A stretch of DNA of 64,000 nt from an uncultured Aquimarina sp. GTDB taxonomy: Bacteria > Bacteroidota > Bacteroidia > Flavobacteriales > Flavobacteriaceae. The stretch is from the NCBI RefSeq assembly GCF_947495315.1, contig NZ_CANLYD010000018.1:1-64000 (forward strand), in the 5' to 3' direction. Positions 27,466 through 37,091 of the stretch are shown piece by piece. The notes under the pieces were generated by a model, which searched no databases, was not told the DNA's origin, and saw only the letters and a list, made by a program, of their open reading frames with translations. The position numbers and the translations under genes are program-made. Position 1 is the stretch's first letter. The number at the start of each line of letters is the position of its first letter.

Positions 27466-28185
27466 TTATAAGCTAACATTATAAATAGTATTCCCAATTT
27501 CTATAGTTGCCCTTCCGTTTCCTAGAAAAATGATAGAACCATTATATGAAAAAGCATCTCCATTTGTTAAATTCCCAGTTAATGAAAAAATAGCACTACC
27601 TCCAAGAATTATACGAGTCGTTTTATCTATAAGTATTTGACTACTTGCGATTGACAAAGTACTATTGAATTCTTTTCGATTACCATTTATTTTAAGAATT
27701 TGATCTCCTTCTCTTGTAAAAGAACTATTATAAATATACGGACCGTCTGCAGGTAATAAATTAGATAAATTGGCACCATAGGTAATGATATCCTCTGATT
27801 CTAATCTTGGAGAAATATACTGACCATTACCTCTGAAATCAATATCATATGCCTGAGGCATATTTCCTTCGCAAATAAGTTCAAAACTATAGTCAATGCT
27901 ATGAGTAAAATATATGATAGCTCCGGAAATACTATTTCTTGTTGTCGAAACCTCATTGAGGACACCACAAATATTATTTTTAGATTTCATAGAAGATTCT
28001 GTATTTACAGCGTCCTCAGCTTGGATATCCATTCCATACGAATCTGATACTATCGCTTGTTCTATAATTTCTACTGCATCTGCTTCTGAAATTTCCCCAA
28101 AAGAATTTATTTCATCTCTTTGACAGGAGATGGCTGAAGCAGTTAATATGCTAATAACTATAAGATTGAAGATTAATTTTTTCAT
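27466..28185 (-). CDS. Lipoprotein, first gene of envelope operon
   Basis: A 239-residue lipoprotein with the lipobox cysteine at C21 (TASAISC). The mature part begins with an acidic DEINSFGEISEADAVEIIEQA stretch, followed by a beta-rich domain with no recognised family. It is the first gene of the four-gene minus row (27466, 27076, 26501, 25096). It is divergent from the LytS/LytTR pair; the shared 251-bp region contains a long inverted repeat that may control it. Confidence 0.78.
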   Translation of the reverse strand: MKKLIFNLIVISILTASAISCQRDEINSFGEISEADAVEIIEQAIVSDSYGMDIQAEDAVNTESSMKSKNNICGVLNEVSTTRNSISGAIIYFTHSIDYSFELICEGNMPQAYDIDFRGNGQYISPRLESEDIITYGANLSNLLPADGPYIYNSSFTREGDQILKINGNRKEFNSTLSIASSQILIDKTTRIILGGSAIFSLTGNLTNGDAFSYNGSIIFLGNGRATIEIGNTIYNVSL

Positions 28186-28288
28186 GATTATTTGTTTTTA
28201 AAGTTTTAGATTGATACAAATTTGATAGGATTATTCCTGGTTTAGAAAAGTATTCAACCATTGGTATTGATATAGACTTGATCAACTA

Positions 28289-28353
28289 TTTTTATTCAAT
28301 AATCTGTAAATAATTGGTAAATTGATGAATCAATACAGATTATTGAATAAAAA
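28289..28353. promoter_or_regulatory. 20-bp perfect inverted repeat in divergent promoter region
   Basis: The arms 28289-28308 (TTTTTATTCAATAATCTGTA) and 28334-28353 are exact reverse complements and enclose 25 bases. The 3' arm ends in A bases on either strand, so it is not a U-tract terminator. The position between the lipoprotein gene and lytS suggests an operator, perhaps for the neighbouring LytTR regulator, though LytTR sites are usually direct repeats. Confidence 0.6.
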
Positions 28354-28436
28354 CAGCAGATTGTTGATTACAGTTCATATTTCTATTAAATTTATCTACT
28401 TTGCTCTCATACTATTTTCAATATTAGTTGTTAAAA

Positions 28437-29447
28437 ATGCACAGAACAATTACTCATAGTCTAGTTTGGACAATCTACTTTATCCTGATTGTTTATTATA
28501 AGTCAAACAATCTGAATTTTTGGTATGCATTAAGACATACTTTGATAGCGGGTGTACTTAATATATCATTATTTTATAGTTTTGGATATCTTGCAATTAA
28601 TAAGTGTCTTGAATATAAAAAATATCTCAGATTCGTAGTTTGGGGAATAGGATTGTTACTTTTTTTTTATGTTTTGAAAATTTACTTGGAAGTTCCTTAT
28701 TTTAAGGAGTTTTATGAGTTAAACCCAAACAATACACCTGTAAAAGAAAGAAGGGTTGTAATTACAACCTTATTTATTGTTATAATATTGAGTACTATTT
28801 TGACTACCCTTGAAAATCGTATCAAAAAAGAAAGGATTGCGCAGGCTATCATTGCCAAACAAAATGAAGCAGAACTGTTATACCTAAAGGCCCAGATTAA
28901 TCCACATTTTTTATTTAATGCACTAAATAATATATATTCTCTCGCGGTAGTAAAATCCGATCAAACACCTGCAATGGTTTTAGGATTAGCAGATCTTTTG
29001 CGATATAGTATTTATGAAAGTCTTAAGGAAAAAGTATTTCTGAAAGATGAAACAGCACATATCCGTAAATACCTTGATCTATTTAGTATGACAAAAGAAG
29101 AACAACCTAATCTTCAATTTGTTATTTTTGGCGAAATAGGGATGCATAAAATTGAACCCATGATCTTGATCCCTTTGGTAGAGAATTGTGTAAAACACGG
29201 AGATTTCGATACCAATCCTGATGCATTCTTAAAACTAAAACTAACCATTGAAGAACATAAGATTATTTTTGAGACTACGAATACAAAAATTGATAGTAAT
29301 CAACAGAAAGATAAAGTTGGAGGAGTCGGTATAAAAAATATAAAAAAACGATTGGCACTCAAATATCCAGAATCGTATGAGTTACATTGTGAAGAAAATG
29401 GTAACTTATTCAACGTTTTATTAATCATAAATGAACTTGAATCTTAG
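28437..29447 (+). CDS. LytS/YehU-type sensor histidine kinase
   Basis: A 336-residue membrane kinase with about four transmembrane helices in the first 130 residues, then the His_kinase motif NPHFLFNALNNIYSLAV (phosphoacceptor about H156) and an HATPase region with GGVGIKNIKKRLALKYP. The ATG at 28437 is preferred; an in-frame TTG nine bases upstream is less likely. The stop (TAG) is immediately followed by the ATG of the response regulator. The signal sensed is unknown. Confidence 0.9.
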   Translation: MHRTITHSLVWTIYFILIVYYKSNNLNFWYALRHTLIAGVLNISLFYSFGYLAINKCLEYKKYLRFVVWGIGLLLFFYVLKIYLEVPYFKEFYELNPNNTPVKERRVVITTLFIVIILSTILTTLENRIKKERIAQAIIAKQNEAELLYLKAQINPHFLFNALNNIYSLAVVKSDQTPAMVLGLADLLRYSIYESLKEKVFLKDETAHIRKYLDLFSMTKEEQPNLQFVIFGEIGMHKIEPMILIPLVENCVKHGDFDTNPDAFLKLKLTIEEHKIIFETTNTKIDSNQQKDKVGGVGIKNIKKRLALKYPESYELHCEENGNLFNVLLIINELES

Positions 29448-30176
29448 ATGAAGACAGTCAAAGTCTTATTAGTAGATGACGAATATTTGGCATTGCAGCT
29501 CCTTGAGAATTTTGTGAAAGAAATTCCTGATCTTGAAATTGTAGGTAAAGTAAAATCACCAATAGCAGCTATTGATATTCTTAACAAAGAACCTATAGAT
29601 CTTTTGTTTTTGGATATCCAGATGCCAACATTAAATGGCGTTAACTTATTAAAAACACTTATTCATAAACCTGTTACAATTTTTACAACTGCCTATGCTG
29701 AATATGCTCTCGATGCCTTTGGTCTGGATGCTGTAGACTATTTATTAAAACCATTCTCATTCGAAAGATTTTTACAAGCTGTAAATAAAGCTAAACAATT
29801 ATTAGATACTAAATCCAGCGATGATACCATTGTAAATCCTATACTAAAATCAAAAACTATAGAATCGATCACTATTAAATCGGATGCTAAAATCATAAAA
29901 ATAATGGTTGATGAAATAGTATTCATTGAAGGACTCAAAGAATATGTAAAGATTGTTTGCAAAAATGAGAAGCACATTACTTTAATGAGTCTAAAACAAC
30001 TAATATTGGACTTACCATATGATCAGTTTATTCGTGTTCATAAGTCTTATATAGTAAATTCTGTAATGGTTGATGCCATTGAAGGAAATATGTTACATGT
30101 TGGAGATGAGAAAATTCCAGTAAGTAGAGATAAGAAATCGGATATTGTGAAAAGAATATTTGGTGAGATAAAATAG
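29448..30176 (+). CDS. LytTR-family response regulator
   Basis: A 242-residue regulator with an N-terminal receiver domain (LLVDDE at the start, phosphoacceptor Asp about D56 in LLFLDIQMP, then TTAYAEYALDAF and LLKPF) and a C-terminal LytTR DNA-binding domain (DEIVFIEGLKEYVKIVC, IRVHKSYIVN). It is adjacent to and co-translated with the LytS kinase. The likely targets are the divergent envelope operon or the M24 gene downstream; neither is proven. Confidence 0.92.
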   Translation: MKTVKVLLVDDEYLALQLLENFVKEIPDLEIVGKVKSPIAAIDILNKEPIDLLFLDIQMPTLNGVNLLKTLIHKPVTIFTTAYAEYALDAFGLDAVDYLLKPFSFERFLQAVNKAKQLLDTKSSDDTIVNPILKSKTIESITIKSDAKIIKIMVDEIVFIEGLKEYVKIVCKNEKHITLMSLKQLILDLPYDQFIRVHKSYIVNSVMVDAIEGNMLHVGDEKIPVSRDKKSDIVKRIFGEIK

Positions 30177-30261
30177 ATAAGTTCATATGAATAAGGTATC
30201 TCATAATTATATTCTTAAACATTTTTGTGATACTTTTATTCGAACTTAATGAATCACACAA

Positions 30262-31584
30262 ATGAAAAAATTACTAGTTCTTACCTTACTTATTATTACG
30301 AACATATCCAATGCGCAAATCCTTCCGGAACGGGATCGCGCTGATATCATTGATCAAATCCTTTCTGATAGGTTTAATAACCTGTTACCTCAGCTTATGG
30401 ATCGAACGGATTTTGATATGTGGATATTGATTTCCAGAGAATACAATGAAGATCCTGTTCTTAGAACAATGCTGCCCGCTAAATGGCTTAATGCCAGAAG
30501 GAGAACCATACTTGTTTTTTATAGGGATAAAGAAAAAAACACTATCGAGCATTTAGCCGTAGCAAGGTATAATGTAGGCAAAAATATTGATTCTGCTTGG
30601 GATAAAGAGAAGCAACCGGATCAGTGGAAAGCACTTATGGATATAATTACAAAAAGAGATCCTAAAAAAATTGCTGTTAATTATTCTAAGCATTTTGGTA
30701 TTGTAGATGGTATTGTAAAAACTGATTATGAAGAGTTCATGAAAGAACTTCCAGAGAATTACCAGTCTAGAGTCACTTCTGCAGAGAAATTGGCAATTGG
30801 TTGGATAGAAACCAGAACCGAACAGGAAATGGAATTATATAAAGAATTGGTTAAAACAACTCATGATATTATAGCAGAGGCATTTAGTACAAAGGTTATT
30901 AAGCCAGGAACAACTACTACTGATGATGTAGTTTGGTGGTTACGTCAGAAAGTTACTGATATGGGATTAAAAACGTGGTTTCACCCAACAGTAGATATCC
31001 AAAGGGCAGGAGAGAAATTAGAAAGTCATATTACTTCCTTTTCCAATAGACCTGATAAAAAGATTATTCGCAAAGGAGATTTAATTCATTGTGATTTCGG
31101 AATTACATATTTACGACTAAATACAGATTGTCAGCAGCACGCATATATCCTTAATAATGAAGAAATGGTTCCTCCAGAATTTCTGACTAAGGCTTTTTCT
31201 GACGGAAATCGTGTTCAGGATATTTTTACCGCAAATTTTGAAACCGGAAAAACTGGAAATCAGATTTTATTAAAATCATTAGAAGAGGGTAGAGCAGAAG
31301 GATTAAAACCATCGATATATACGCATCCTTTAGGGTTATATGGACATTCTTCCGGTACCACAATCGGAATGTGGGATTCTCAAGGAGGTGTTCCAGTAAA
31401 TGGCGACTATCCATTATACGAAAACACTGTGTATGCTATAGAACTAAATACTACTGTTACAATACCAGAATGGAATAAAGACATCAGAATTATGCTAGAA
31501 GAGGCTGGTTTTTGGGGTTCTAAAGGTTTTAGGTATGTAAATGAAAGACAAACCGAGTTAATCACTATTCCAAAAAGAAAATAG
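30262..31584 (+). CDS. M24 family metallopeptidase, Xaa-Pro aminopeptidase-like
   Basis: A 440-residue exported metallopeptidase with a signal peptide (to about residue 19, ISNAQ). The M24 pita-bread fold ligands are visible: IHCDFGI and LNTDCQQH supply two aspartates, GLYGHSSGT a histidine, and AIELNTT and RQTELIT the glutamates. An N-terminal creatinase-like domain precedes it. It acts probably in the periplasm on proline-containing peptides. A decayed second copy lies at 24861-24957. The 23 bp just upstream (30222-30244) are conserved in that copy. Confidence 0.87.
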   Translation: MKKLLVLTLLIITNISNAQILPERDRADIIDQILSDRFNNLLPQLMDRTDFDMWILISREYNEDPVLRTMLPAKWLNARRRTILVFYRDKEKNTIEHLAVARYNVGKNIDSAWDKEKQPDQWKALMDIITKRDPKKIAVNYSKHFGIVDGIVKTDYEEFMKELPENYQSRVTSAEKLAIGWIETRTEQEMELYKELVKTTHDIIAEAFSTKVIKPGTTTTDDVVWWLRQKVTDMGLKTWFHPTVDIQRAGEKLESHITSFSNRPDKKIIRKGDLIHCDFGITYLRLNTDCQQHAYILNNEEMVPPEFLTKAFSDGNRVQDIFTANFETGKTGNQILLKSLEEGRAEGLKPSIYTHPLGLYGHSSGTTIGMWDSQGGVPVNGDYPLYENTVYAIELNTTVTIPEWNKDIRIMLEEAGFWGSKGFRYVNERQTELITIPKRK

Positions 31585-31596
31585 ATCTGAAAATTA

Positions 31597-31652
31597 TTGT
31601 TTTACTAAGGAATCTTACTAGCTAAACCTTAAAAGATTCCTTAGTAAAACAA
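31597..31652. terminator. Perfect 20-bp inverted repeat between convergent genes
   Basis: The arms 31597-31616 and 31633-31652 (TTGTTTTACTAAGGAATCTT and its reverse complement) enclose 16 bases. The element separates the M24 gene (+) from the small peptide gene (-) and probably acts as a bidirectional terminator, although no T run follows on either strand. Confidence 0.6.
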
Positions 31653-31667
31653 GTATTCACTTTCTTA

Positions 31668-31856
31668 TTAGAAGGCACATAAATCATCAATAACAAAACC
31701 ATTAATTACCACTCCACAGGGACCGCAAGGACAGTCATTATCGGAAAAACATTCTTGAAAAATAGGACATATTGGAGAGAATCCTCCATTAATTCCCTGT
31801 TGTTCTCTTTTGTTAATGATCGAAACTCCTTCTAAATTTAAAATGCTTTTTTTCAT
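31668..31856 (-). CDS. Cys-rich peptide with double-glycine leader
   Basis: A 62-residue peptide. The leader MKKSILNLEGVSIINKREQ ends in GINGG (residues 21-25), the form of Bacteroidetes double-glycine leaders cleaved by C39-type transporters. The predicted 37-residue core has six cysteines (FSPIC...QEC...NDCPCGPC...DDLC) and few charges. This resembles bacteriocin-like or natural-product precursors. No C39 transporter or modification enzyme is in the window. The gene stands alone, with an AT-rich 5' region, 83 bp from the M24 stop. Confidence 0.75.
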   Translation of the reverse strand: MKKSILNLEGVSIINKREQQGINGGFSPICPIFQECFSDNDCPCGPCGVVINGFVIDDLCAF

Positions 31857-32101
31857 TTGTATATATATTTAAGGTTAATAATTACATGACAAAAAATATT
31901 GCATTTCAATCAATAAGTTATTAGTAACTTGTTGTCCTTTTAATTTTAAAGTATATTAAAAAGGATACTATTTTTTCCATTTACACATTGACATTATATT
32001 AAAATAATTATGTCAATAATCTCTAAATTAAATAAAATAAATTCCCCACATCTGTTTTCTGTGTTTTTATCATTTTTTTAATAAAATTGTAGGTAAAAAA
32101 A

Positions 32102-32128
32102 CATCCGTAAAATATGCTTTTACGGATG
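32102..32128 (-). terminator. Terminator of 32155 lipoprotein gene
   Basis: An 11-bp perfect stem CATCCGTAAAA / TTTTACGGATG with a 5-base loop. Read on the minus strand it is followed by a run of T bases (complement of 32095-32100). Confidence 0.75.
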
Positions 32129-32154
32129 CTTTATTAAGATTTCCAGATTTATGT

Positions 32155-32955
32155 CTATAGATCTATCTCTTCCGTAGTTCCATCAGGATAGGTTACTGTT
32201 GCCTTATTATCACAAGTACCATCTCCATAATTGATAGAAGCACTTAAGGCATTCTTAGTCATTACTAAAGTTCCAGTAGTAATATATCCACAGCTTAGAG
32301 TACCTTCTAGAGCTGGAACAGTTGATAATGAATACGTATCTGCATTTAGAGTTACGGTCCAGTTTCCATTCAGGGTATATGCTGCATCAGAAGCGCCAAG
32401 ACCAGTAATTGTATAGGTTTTAGTTCCTTGTTCTGAAGCATTAGTTCCATCTGCTAAAGTAATTGATAAATCAGAAGTAACTGTGTACATGAAATTTCCT
32501 CCATCAGTTGTATCTAGAGAATACGATGTACTCTTACTACCATTAATGGAATTACCTGCGTAAGTTAAATTATCAAAAGTAATAGACGTAGAAACAGTGT
32601 TATTTTCTATAAGTATAGCTACATTCATAGAACCACTGATCGTTTCACCGTCTTCAGTGGTGCAATCTGTAAAAGTGAGTGTATATCCTGTATCAGTAAC
32701 ACTAAAATCTGCACAACCTGGTCTGTTAAATTTTGAAGAAATTTCAGCACTTGATCTGTTCATTGAGATGTTATCTAATGTCAGATCATCAATAAAATTA
32801 GAAATTTCTTCTACTTCTAAACTTTTCATTACATCTTCCTGAGTAATCTCAGAAGATACATTGTTATTACTATCATCGTCGCTACAACTCACTATAAATA
32901 GTGAGGCCATTATAGCAATGCTTAATACTTTAATTTTAAAAAATGGTTTGTTCAT
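32155..32955 (-). CDS. Hypothetical lipoprotein
   Basis: A 266-residue lipoprotein with the lipobox cysteine at C24 (FIVSCSDDDSN). The mature protein is rich in Thr and Ser with many short beta strands and repeated TCGYITTGTLVMTKNALS-type segments. No family was recognised. It follows an AT-rich gap of about 300 bases after the peptide gene and ends at a clear terminator, so it is a single-gene unit on the minus strand. Confidence 0.82.
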   Translation of the reverse strand: MNKPFFKIKVLSIAIMASLFIVSCSDDDSNNNVSSEITQEDVMKSLEVEEISNFIDDLTLDNISMNRSSAEISSKFNRPGCADFSVTDTGYTLTFTDCTTEDGETISGSMNVAILIENNTVSTSITFDNLTYAGNSINGSKSTSYSLDTTDGGNFMYTVTSDLSITLADGTNASEQGTKTYTITGLGASDAAYTLNGNWTVTLNADTYSLSTVPALEGTLSCGYITTGTLVMTKNALSASINYGDGTCDNKATVTYPDGTTEEIDL

Positions 32956-33086
32956 TGTTTTTGCTTTTAAGTTATATTTAAAAACTAGATTTATTACTTT
33001 TTATTTTATTGATGATTATTATTTTTTCATAGTTGAATATCCCAAAACTGTCTAAATTTATAAATACATCTAGTCTATTTCATGGC

Positions 33087-33119
33087 AAAAGCCATCTAAT
33101 AAATTATTAGATGGCTTTT
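33087..33119 (-). terminator. Terminator of M43 protease gene
   Basis: A perfect 14-bp stem AAAAGCCATCTAAT / ATTAGATGGCTTTT with a 5-base loop lies 38 bp after the protease stop codon on the minus strand. Confidence 0.75.
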
Positions 33120-33156
33120 TAAGATTATTGGTAATAATTGATTTTGCAGTTATCCT

Positions 33157-34623
33157 TTATTTTGATATTATAATTTCTTTTGTTATTACTGATTGTTTAT
33201 CAAATAGTTTTATGAAATATATACCATTTGGTAAAATCTCTAAATCCACAATGTTATTGGATTTACTGACGCTCTTTTCTAACATTTTGCTACCTAAATA
33301 ATTATAGAGTTCTATTTGATATGAGTCAAGATTACTAAATGGATATTCTATTGTTATATTCCCTCTAGAAGGGTTTGGATATACAATTAAATTATTACCA
33401 TCTTTAATAAAACTATAGTTGACTCTTTTATTATTAATGGCAATAGGTAGATTTCTTTGTGCATTGGAACATTCCTTAATAGAAGCTTCAAAATCTGATC
33501 CCAAGTTAGCGTCAAAATTTGGTTTAAACGTAATATCTAGACCTGCGCTATATGATGCGGTTGCATTGCTGAAGATTTTATTTTTAGCAACTATTGTATT
33601 GGATGCTTCTTGAATATCAATTTGTCCCGAAGTTACATTCTGTGTAATTATTATATCATCAAGACAATTATTTTCGCAAGTAGCTGATAAATGGCCATAA
33701 TCATTTTTAATAGATGCTTGCATTCGATTGATTTGTCCATTTGTAAACCTAGTTCTACATTCTAGGTCAGAATCCCTGAAGCCAGTATGCATTATATTAT
33801 TTACTTGTGGACTTACCCCAAATTTTATTGAATTATAAGGTTCTCCTAAAGGATCAGTTTCTGTACCAATATACTGACATTTATCGTTTACATTTGATAA
33901 AGGAGCATTCGGACTAAGAGTAGGTGATGCATTGGTATCACATAATAAATCACCAAAACGATTACAATTAGCATTGCTCCCTTCTCTTACCACTCTTTCT
34001 ATATTATTCCTTTGATTCGTATGAAGAAGATTAAAAAAATGTCCAATTTCGTGAGATAACGTAAGATCTTGCGTGGCGAAGCTATTATTCATGACCACCC
34101 ATTCATTTTCACTAGATGGGAAATATGCCCAATTCACAGGGAAGGTTCCTGAGCAATTTGGATTCCCACAGTTTGGAAAAAAATTTAAACAGCCTACAGC
34201 ATTAGGAGCGTAGAAGACATTAATGGCTGTTGGATCCCTGTATTGATTTCCCATTGTGCATTCTTCGTTACTAAAAGCAATAAGTTCATCAAATATTTCA
34301 TTATCATCGATAAAGTTTGCTTCGCAAAACTCAAATGTAATGCCAATTGGTATATAAATGCTGGCAAGCTGAGTTAATGAAGCCAACAATTCAGATTGAC
34401 TCAATCCTCCGGTTCCATTAGATCTTCTTATGATATGTGGCTTTAGTTTTATACTATATGTATTGTTATTTTGATTTATAAAATTTCTCTTTTTTGATTG
34501 TTCAATTGATAGTTTATATTGATCAAGATTTATATTTGATATACAAGTTTCTTGTTGTATCTGAGCAAATAAACCAAAGGAGGAAAACAATAGAGAAACG
34601 ATCATTATGCATGTATTTTTCAT
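33157..34623 (-). CDS. M43 (pappalysin-like) metalloprotease with C-terminal sorting domain
   Basis: A 488-residue secreted zinc protease. After the signal peptide (to about residue 21, FGLFAQ) the M43 domain shows the extended zinc motif HEIGHFFNLLH at about residue 190 and a methionine turn (NNIMHTG). The last 80 residues are a type IX secretion sorting domain (LIVYPNPSRGNITIEYP, then ILPNGIYFIKLFDKQSVITKEIIISK), so the protein is exported to the surface or medium. It lies between two other secreted genes in the minus row. Confidence 0.92.
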   Translation of the reverse strand: MKNTCIMIVSLLFSSFGLFAQIQQETCISNINLDQYKLSIEQSKKRNFINQNNNTYSIKLKPHIIRRSNGTGGLSQSELLASLTQLASIYIPIGITFEFCEANFIDDNEIFDELIAFSNEECTMGNQYRDPTAINVFYAPNAVGCLNFFPNCGNPNCSGTFPVNWAYFPSSENEWVVMNNSFATQDLTLSHEIGHFFNLLHTNQRNNIERVVREGSNANCNRFGDLLCDTNASPTLSPNAPLSNVNDKCQYIGTETDPLGEPYNSIKFGVSPQVNNIMHTGFRDSDLECRTRFTNGQINRMQASIKNDYGHLSATCENNCLDDIIITQNVTSGQIDIQEASNTIVAKNKIFSNATASYSAGLDITFKPNFDANLGSDFEASIKECSNAQRNLPIAINNKRVNYSFIKDGNNLIVYPNPSRGNITIEYPFSNLDSYQIELYNYLGSKMLEKSVSKSNNIVDLEILPNGIYFIKLFDKQSVITKEIIISK

Positions 34624-34653
34624 AATAATAAATTTTAATCGTTGTTTATTGTT

Positions 34654-35655
34654 TTATTTTGATGAAGGATCAAACTTGATTTTCAACTCTTTTTTAACTT
34701 CTTTAAGTTCTTGATTTAATTTGATAATGTATAACGTAAGTTCTTCTACTTTTTCAAGCAGTTTAGCGTTCATTTCTCCCACATTGAAACCTTCTTCTGT
34801 AACTTTTTTAGCAGAAGGAATATTTGGTAAATGACCATTTTCTTTAATATAAGTATCTATTTCTGTTAATGACTTTAATTCATAATTAGTTTCGAAAACA
34901 TAATCCGGCCAGTTAGCATAGGTTCTGATTTTAAGTTCTTCTGCTAGTATGTTACCTCTTACAGCTAGTCTATATCCACTTGTATCCGTTGTACCTATAC
35001 CTACTTGGCCATCTACATTTAGTTTTGAGCCGGCAATGCGAACTCCTTCTTCAAAATCACCTACAAAATTAACCATCAAGGTAGATTTGTTTGTGTTGGC
35101 ATTATAAATCGGAACCATTGCTCTTTTCCATGTGATATCACCAGCTCCAAATCTTCTCATTCTTAAATCACCCGAATTATTTTTAAAGTCAAAGCTATCA
35201 TTCTTAATGGAACCTTTTACATCTAACTTTGCTTGTGGATCAATTACTCCAATACCAACTTTTCCATTATTTTTAATACGAATTCTTTCAGTTCCATTGG
35301 TTGAGTTAGAAGAAGCAAGAGTTCCAATTAAAATATCTCTTCCTGCACCACCTCTAATATTAAAATCTCCTGTAATAGAACCAGAATGATAACCATTAGA
35401 ATTAGTAGATAAACCTATTGCTGCTAAAGCTAAATTATTAGTTGGAAATGCTATTTTAGAAAACAATACACCTGGCGCCGTTCCTGATAACAATGTAAAA
35501 GCGGGTGGGTTTATAGAATGTATATGTAGTTTTTGTTGTGGATTGGTAATTCCTATTCCTACATTACCAGTTGATGGAAATGTATTTTGAGCAGACATAT
35601 TTATTCCTGAGAAAATTAGTAGTACCGCGATTATAGATTTTGATATATTTTTCAT
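34654..35655 (-). CDS. Secreted tail-fibre-like protein with coiled coil
   Basis: A 333-residue protein with a signal peptide (to about residue 22, INMSAQ). It has repeats of the type GNVGIGITNPQQKLHIHS and GKVGIGVIDPQAKLDVKG, typical of Bacteroidetes fibre or endosialidase-chaperone-like proteins. A C-terminal coiled coil (LLEKVEELTLYIIKLNQELKEVKKELK, about 300-330) would form a trimer or dimer. It lies 30 bp upstream of the M43 gene and is likely co-transcribed. No enzyme motif was seen. Confidence 0.85.
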   Translation of the reverse strand: MKNISKSIIAVLLIFSGINMSAQNTFPSTGNVGIGITNPQQKLHIHSINPPAFTLLSGTAPGVLFSKIAFPTNNLALAAIGLSTNSNGYHSGSITGDFNIRGGAGRDILIGTLASSNSTNGTERIRIKNNGKVGIGVIDPQAKLDVKGSIKNDSFDFKNNSGDLRMRRFGAGDITWKRAMVPIYNANTNKSTLMVNFVGDFEEGVRIAGSKLNVDGQVGIGTTDTSGYRLAVRGNILAEELKIRTYANWPDYVFETNYELKSLTEIDTYIKENGHLPNIPSAKKVTEEGFNVGEMNAKLLEKVEELTLYIIKLNQELKEVKKELKIKFDPSSK

Positions 35656-35902
35656 GTTTTGATTATTAAATTATGAACCTTACTCTATTTTTTTAGAATT
35701 TTCAGGCACCTCTATTATCTTTATATCAATTCTGATATAGAGATAAGTTTTGTATGATTGCTTTACGAATATTTTAGATTAGATAATGTATCGATATGGA
35801 TTTGTCAAACCTTTTGTATTCCTATTATCTCTAGGTTTCTTATTATAGTTAAGTACTATTTTGCCTTTATAAAATTCAGAAATCACTTAATAATAATATT
35901 AC

Positions 35903-36700
35903 TTAAAACCATCCATAGTTGATTGTTCTTAAATTAAGTTGGTAATGATTATTTGGGAAACCATAGTTTTTAAGCCCTAAAATAAATATTCCCGTACTGG
36001 ATATTAATTCATCCATATTTGGGTTTACATATTTTCTGACTCTGTCAATGATAATATTGTTATTCCGATCAAGTATCCTAAACCATACCCAACCGTTATG
36101 ATTAGCATGTAAGATGAAGCTATATTCCTGTGCGTCGAATAATCTTGAATGGTTGGCCGGACTAAAATCATCATCCATGAAATCTAAATGGTTTCCGCCA
36201 TTCCAGTAAGATTCATAATATGCAGTTGGATAATCAGTCCCTCTAGATTCACTTCCTAAAATGGCTCCAACTCCAGAGATGTAATTGCTAGCATGTCCTA
36301 GTACACCAATGGCAACATGGGTCCCAGCAAAGTTTGGAAAAATAGGATGACCTCCAAAAAAGTTTTGTCCTGTAAACTTAAAAGTCATCCATTGTGTTTT
36401 AGCATTTGCAGGTTTTTGTGTTATATTGATTATCAGATTCCCACTAACATTTTGAGTGTTAGGGTCGTATTTTATTTGAATTTGAGGAATACTACCTGAA
36501 AGAGCTTTACCTGAAGGGTAAGTATTATTTCTAGAATTTTCAGTGAAGATTTCCATTTGTTTTTTCATTTCTAAAAAATTATCAGCGTCTGATAAGGAAA
36601 TAGACTGTTCATCTTCTTTTAGAAAGTTACTTTCTGATTCACAAGAAATCATCATAGTGATTAAGAATGTGAAAAAAATATAGTTCAATGATTTTTTCAT
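35903..36700 (-). CDS. Hypothetical lipoprotein
   Basis: A 265-residue lipoprotein from the ATG at 36700; the longer reading to 36826 adds 42 residues without signal character. The lipobox cysteine is at C20 (MISCES). The mature part is rich in Asn, Gly and aromatic residues and contains segments such as GNLIINITQKPANAKTQWMTFKFTG and SYWNGGNHLDFMDDDFSPANHS. No family was recognised. It may be a carbohydrate-binding or surface protein. Confidence 0.8.
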   Translation of the reverse strand: MKKSLNYIFFTFLITMMISCESESNFLKEDEQSISLSDADNFLEMKKQMEIFTENSRNNTYPSGKALSGSIPQIQIKYDPNTQNVSGNLIINITQKPANAKTQWMTFKFTGQNFFGGHPIFPNFAGTHVAIGVLGHASNYISGVGAILGSESRGTDYPTAYYESYWNGGNHLDFMDDDFSPANHSRLFDAQEYSFILHANHNGWVWFRILDRNNNIIIDRVRKYVNPNMDELISSTGIFILGLKNYGFPNNHYQLNLRTINYGWF

Positions 36701-37091
36701 TTGATTTAAGAGTTTAGTGTATTTTATGTGATACTGTGATAGCTCAATAAATTCTATTAATTTATATAATCGACATGAGGTATTAGGAGTATTTACAACT
36801 AGTTTATTACTGACATAAAACATCATTAATGTAATTTAAACCAGAGTCTTTATGAAACGTTTTGTAAATTTAAAATTCTCATTAACTGTAAAACAATTAA
36901 GAGTGTCAAATTCCAATGCTATAGATGGCATATTTGTTCTGTTTTTTTAAGAATATATGGTAAAACTAGTTTTGTTCCTGCTGATTGTTTAATAGTAAAC
37001 AGAGTGAGATATTCTAATTGACTAAGGTTCTACAATCAGTTGCTTCTTTCGAAAATTCCGAAAGAAGCCCTGATTTTCAATTATGAATTGA
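36701..37091. other. Intergenic region
   Basis: A 391-base stretch with no convincing protein gene. It carries the promoter region of the 36700 gene and, near its right end, a 10-bp hairpin (37042-37068). One 32-codon plus-strand frame (36851-36949) exists but lacks supporting features. Confidence 0.5.
37042..37068 (-). terminator. Hairpin after the 53-residue peptide gene
   Basis: A perfect 10-bp stem GCTTCTTTCG / CGAAAGAAGC lies 24 bp after the stop codon of the small peptide gene on the minus strand. There is no long T run. Confidence 0.5.

Noticed and set aside
28289..28353. Rho-independent terminator
   Set aside because: The 3' arm ends in A bases on both strands and it lies between divergent starts.
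36851..36949. 32-codon plus-strand frame starting MKRFVNLK
   Set aside because: No homologous signal, no RBS clearly placed and no terminator; likely chance.
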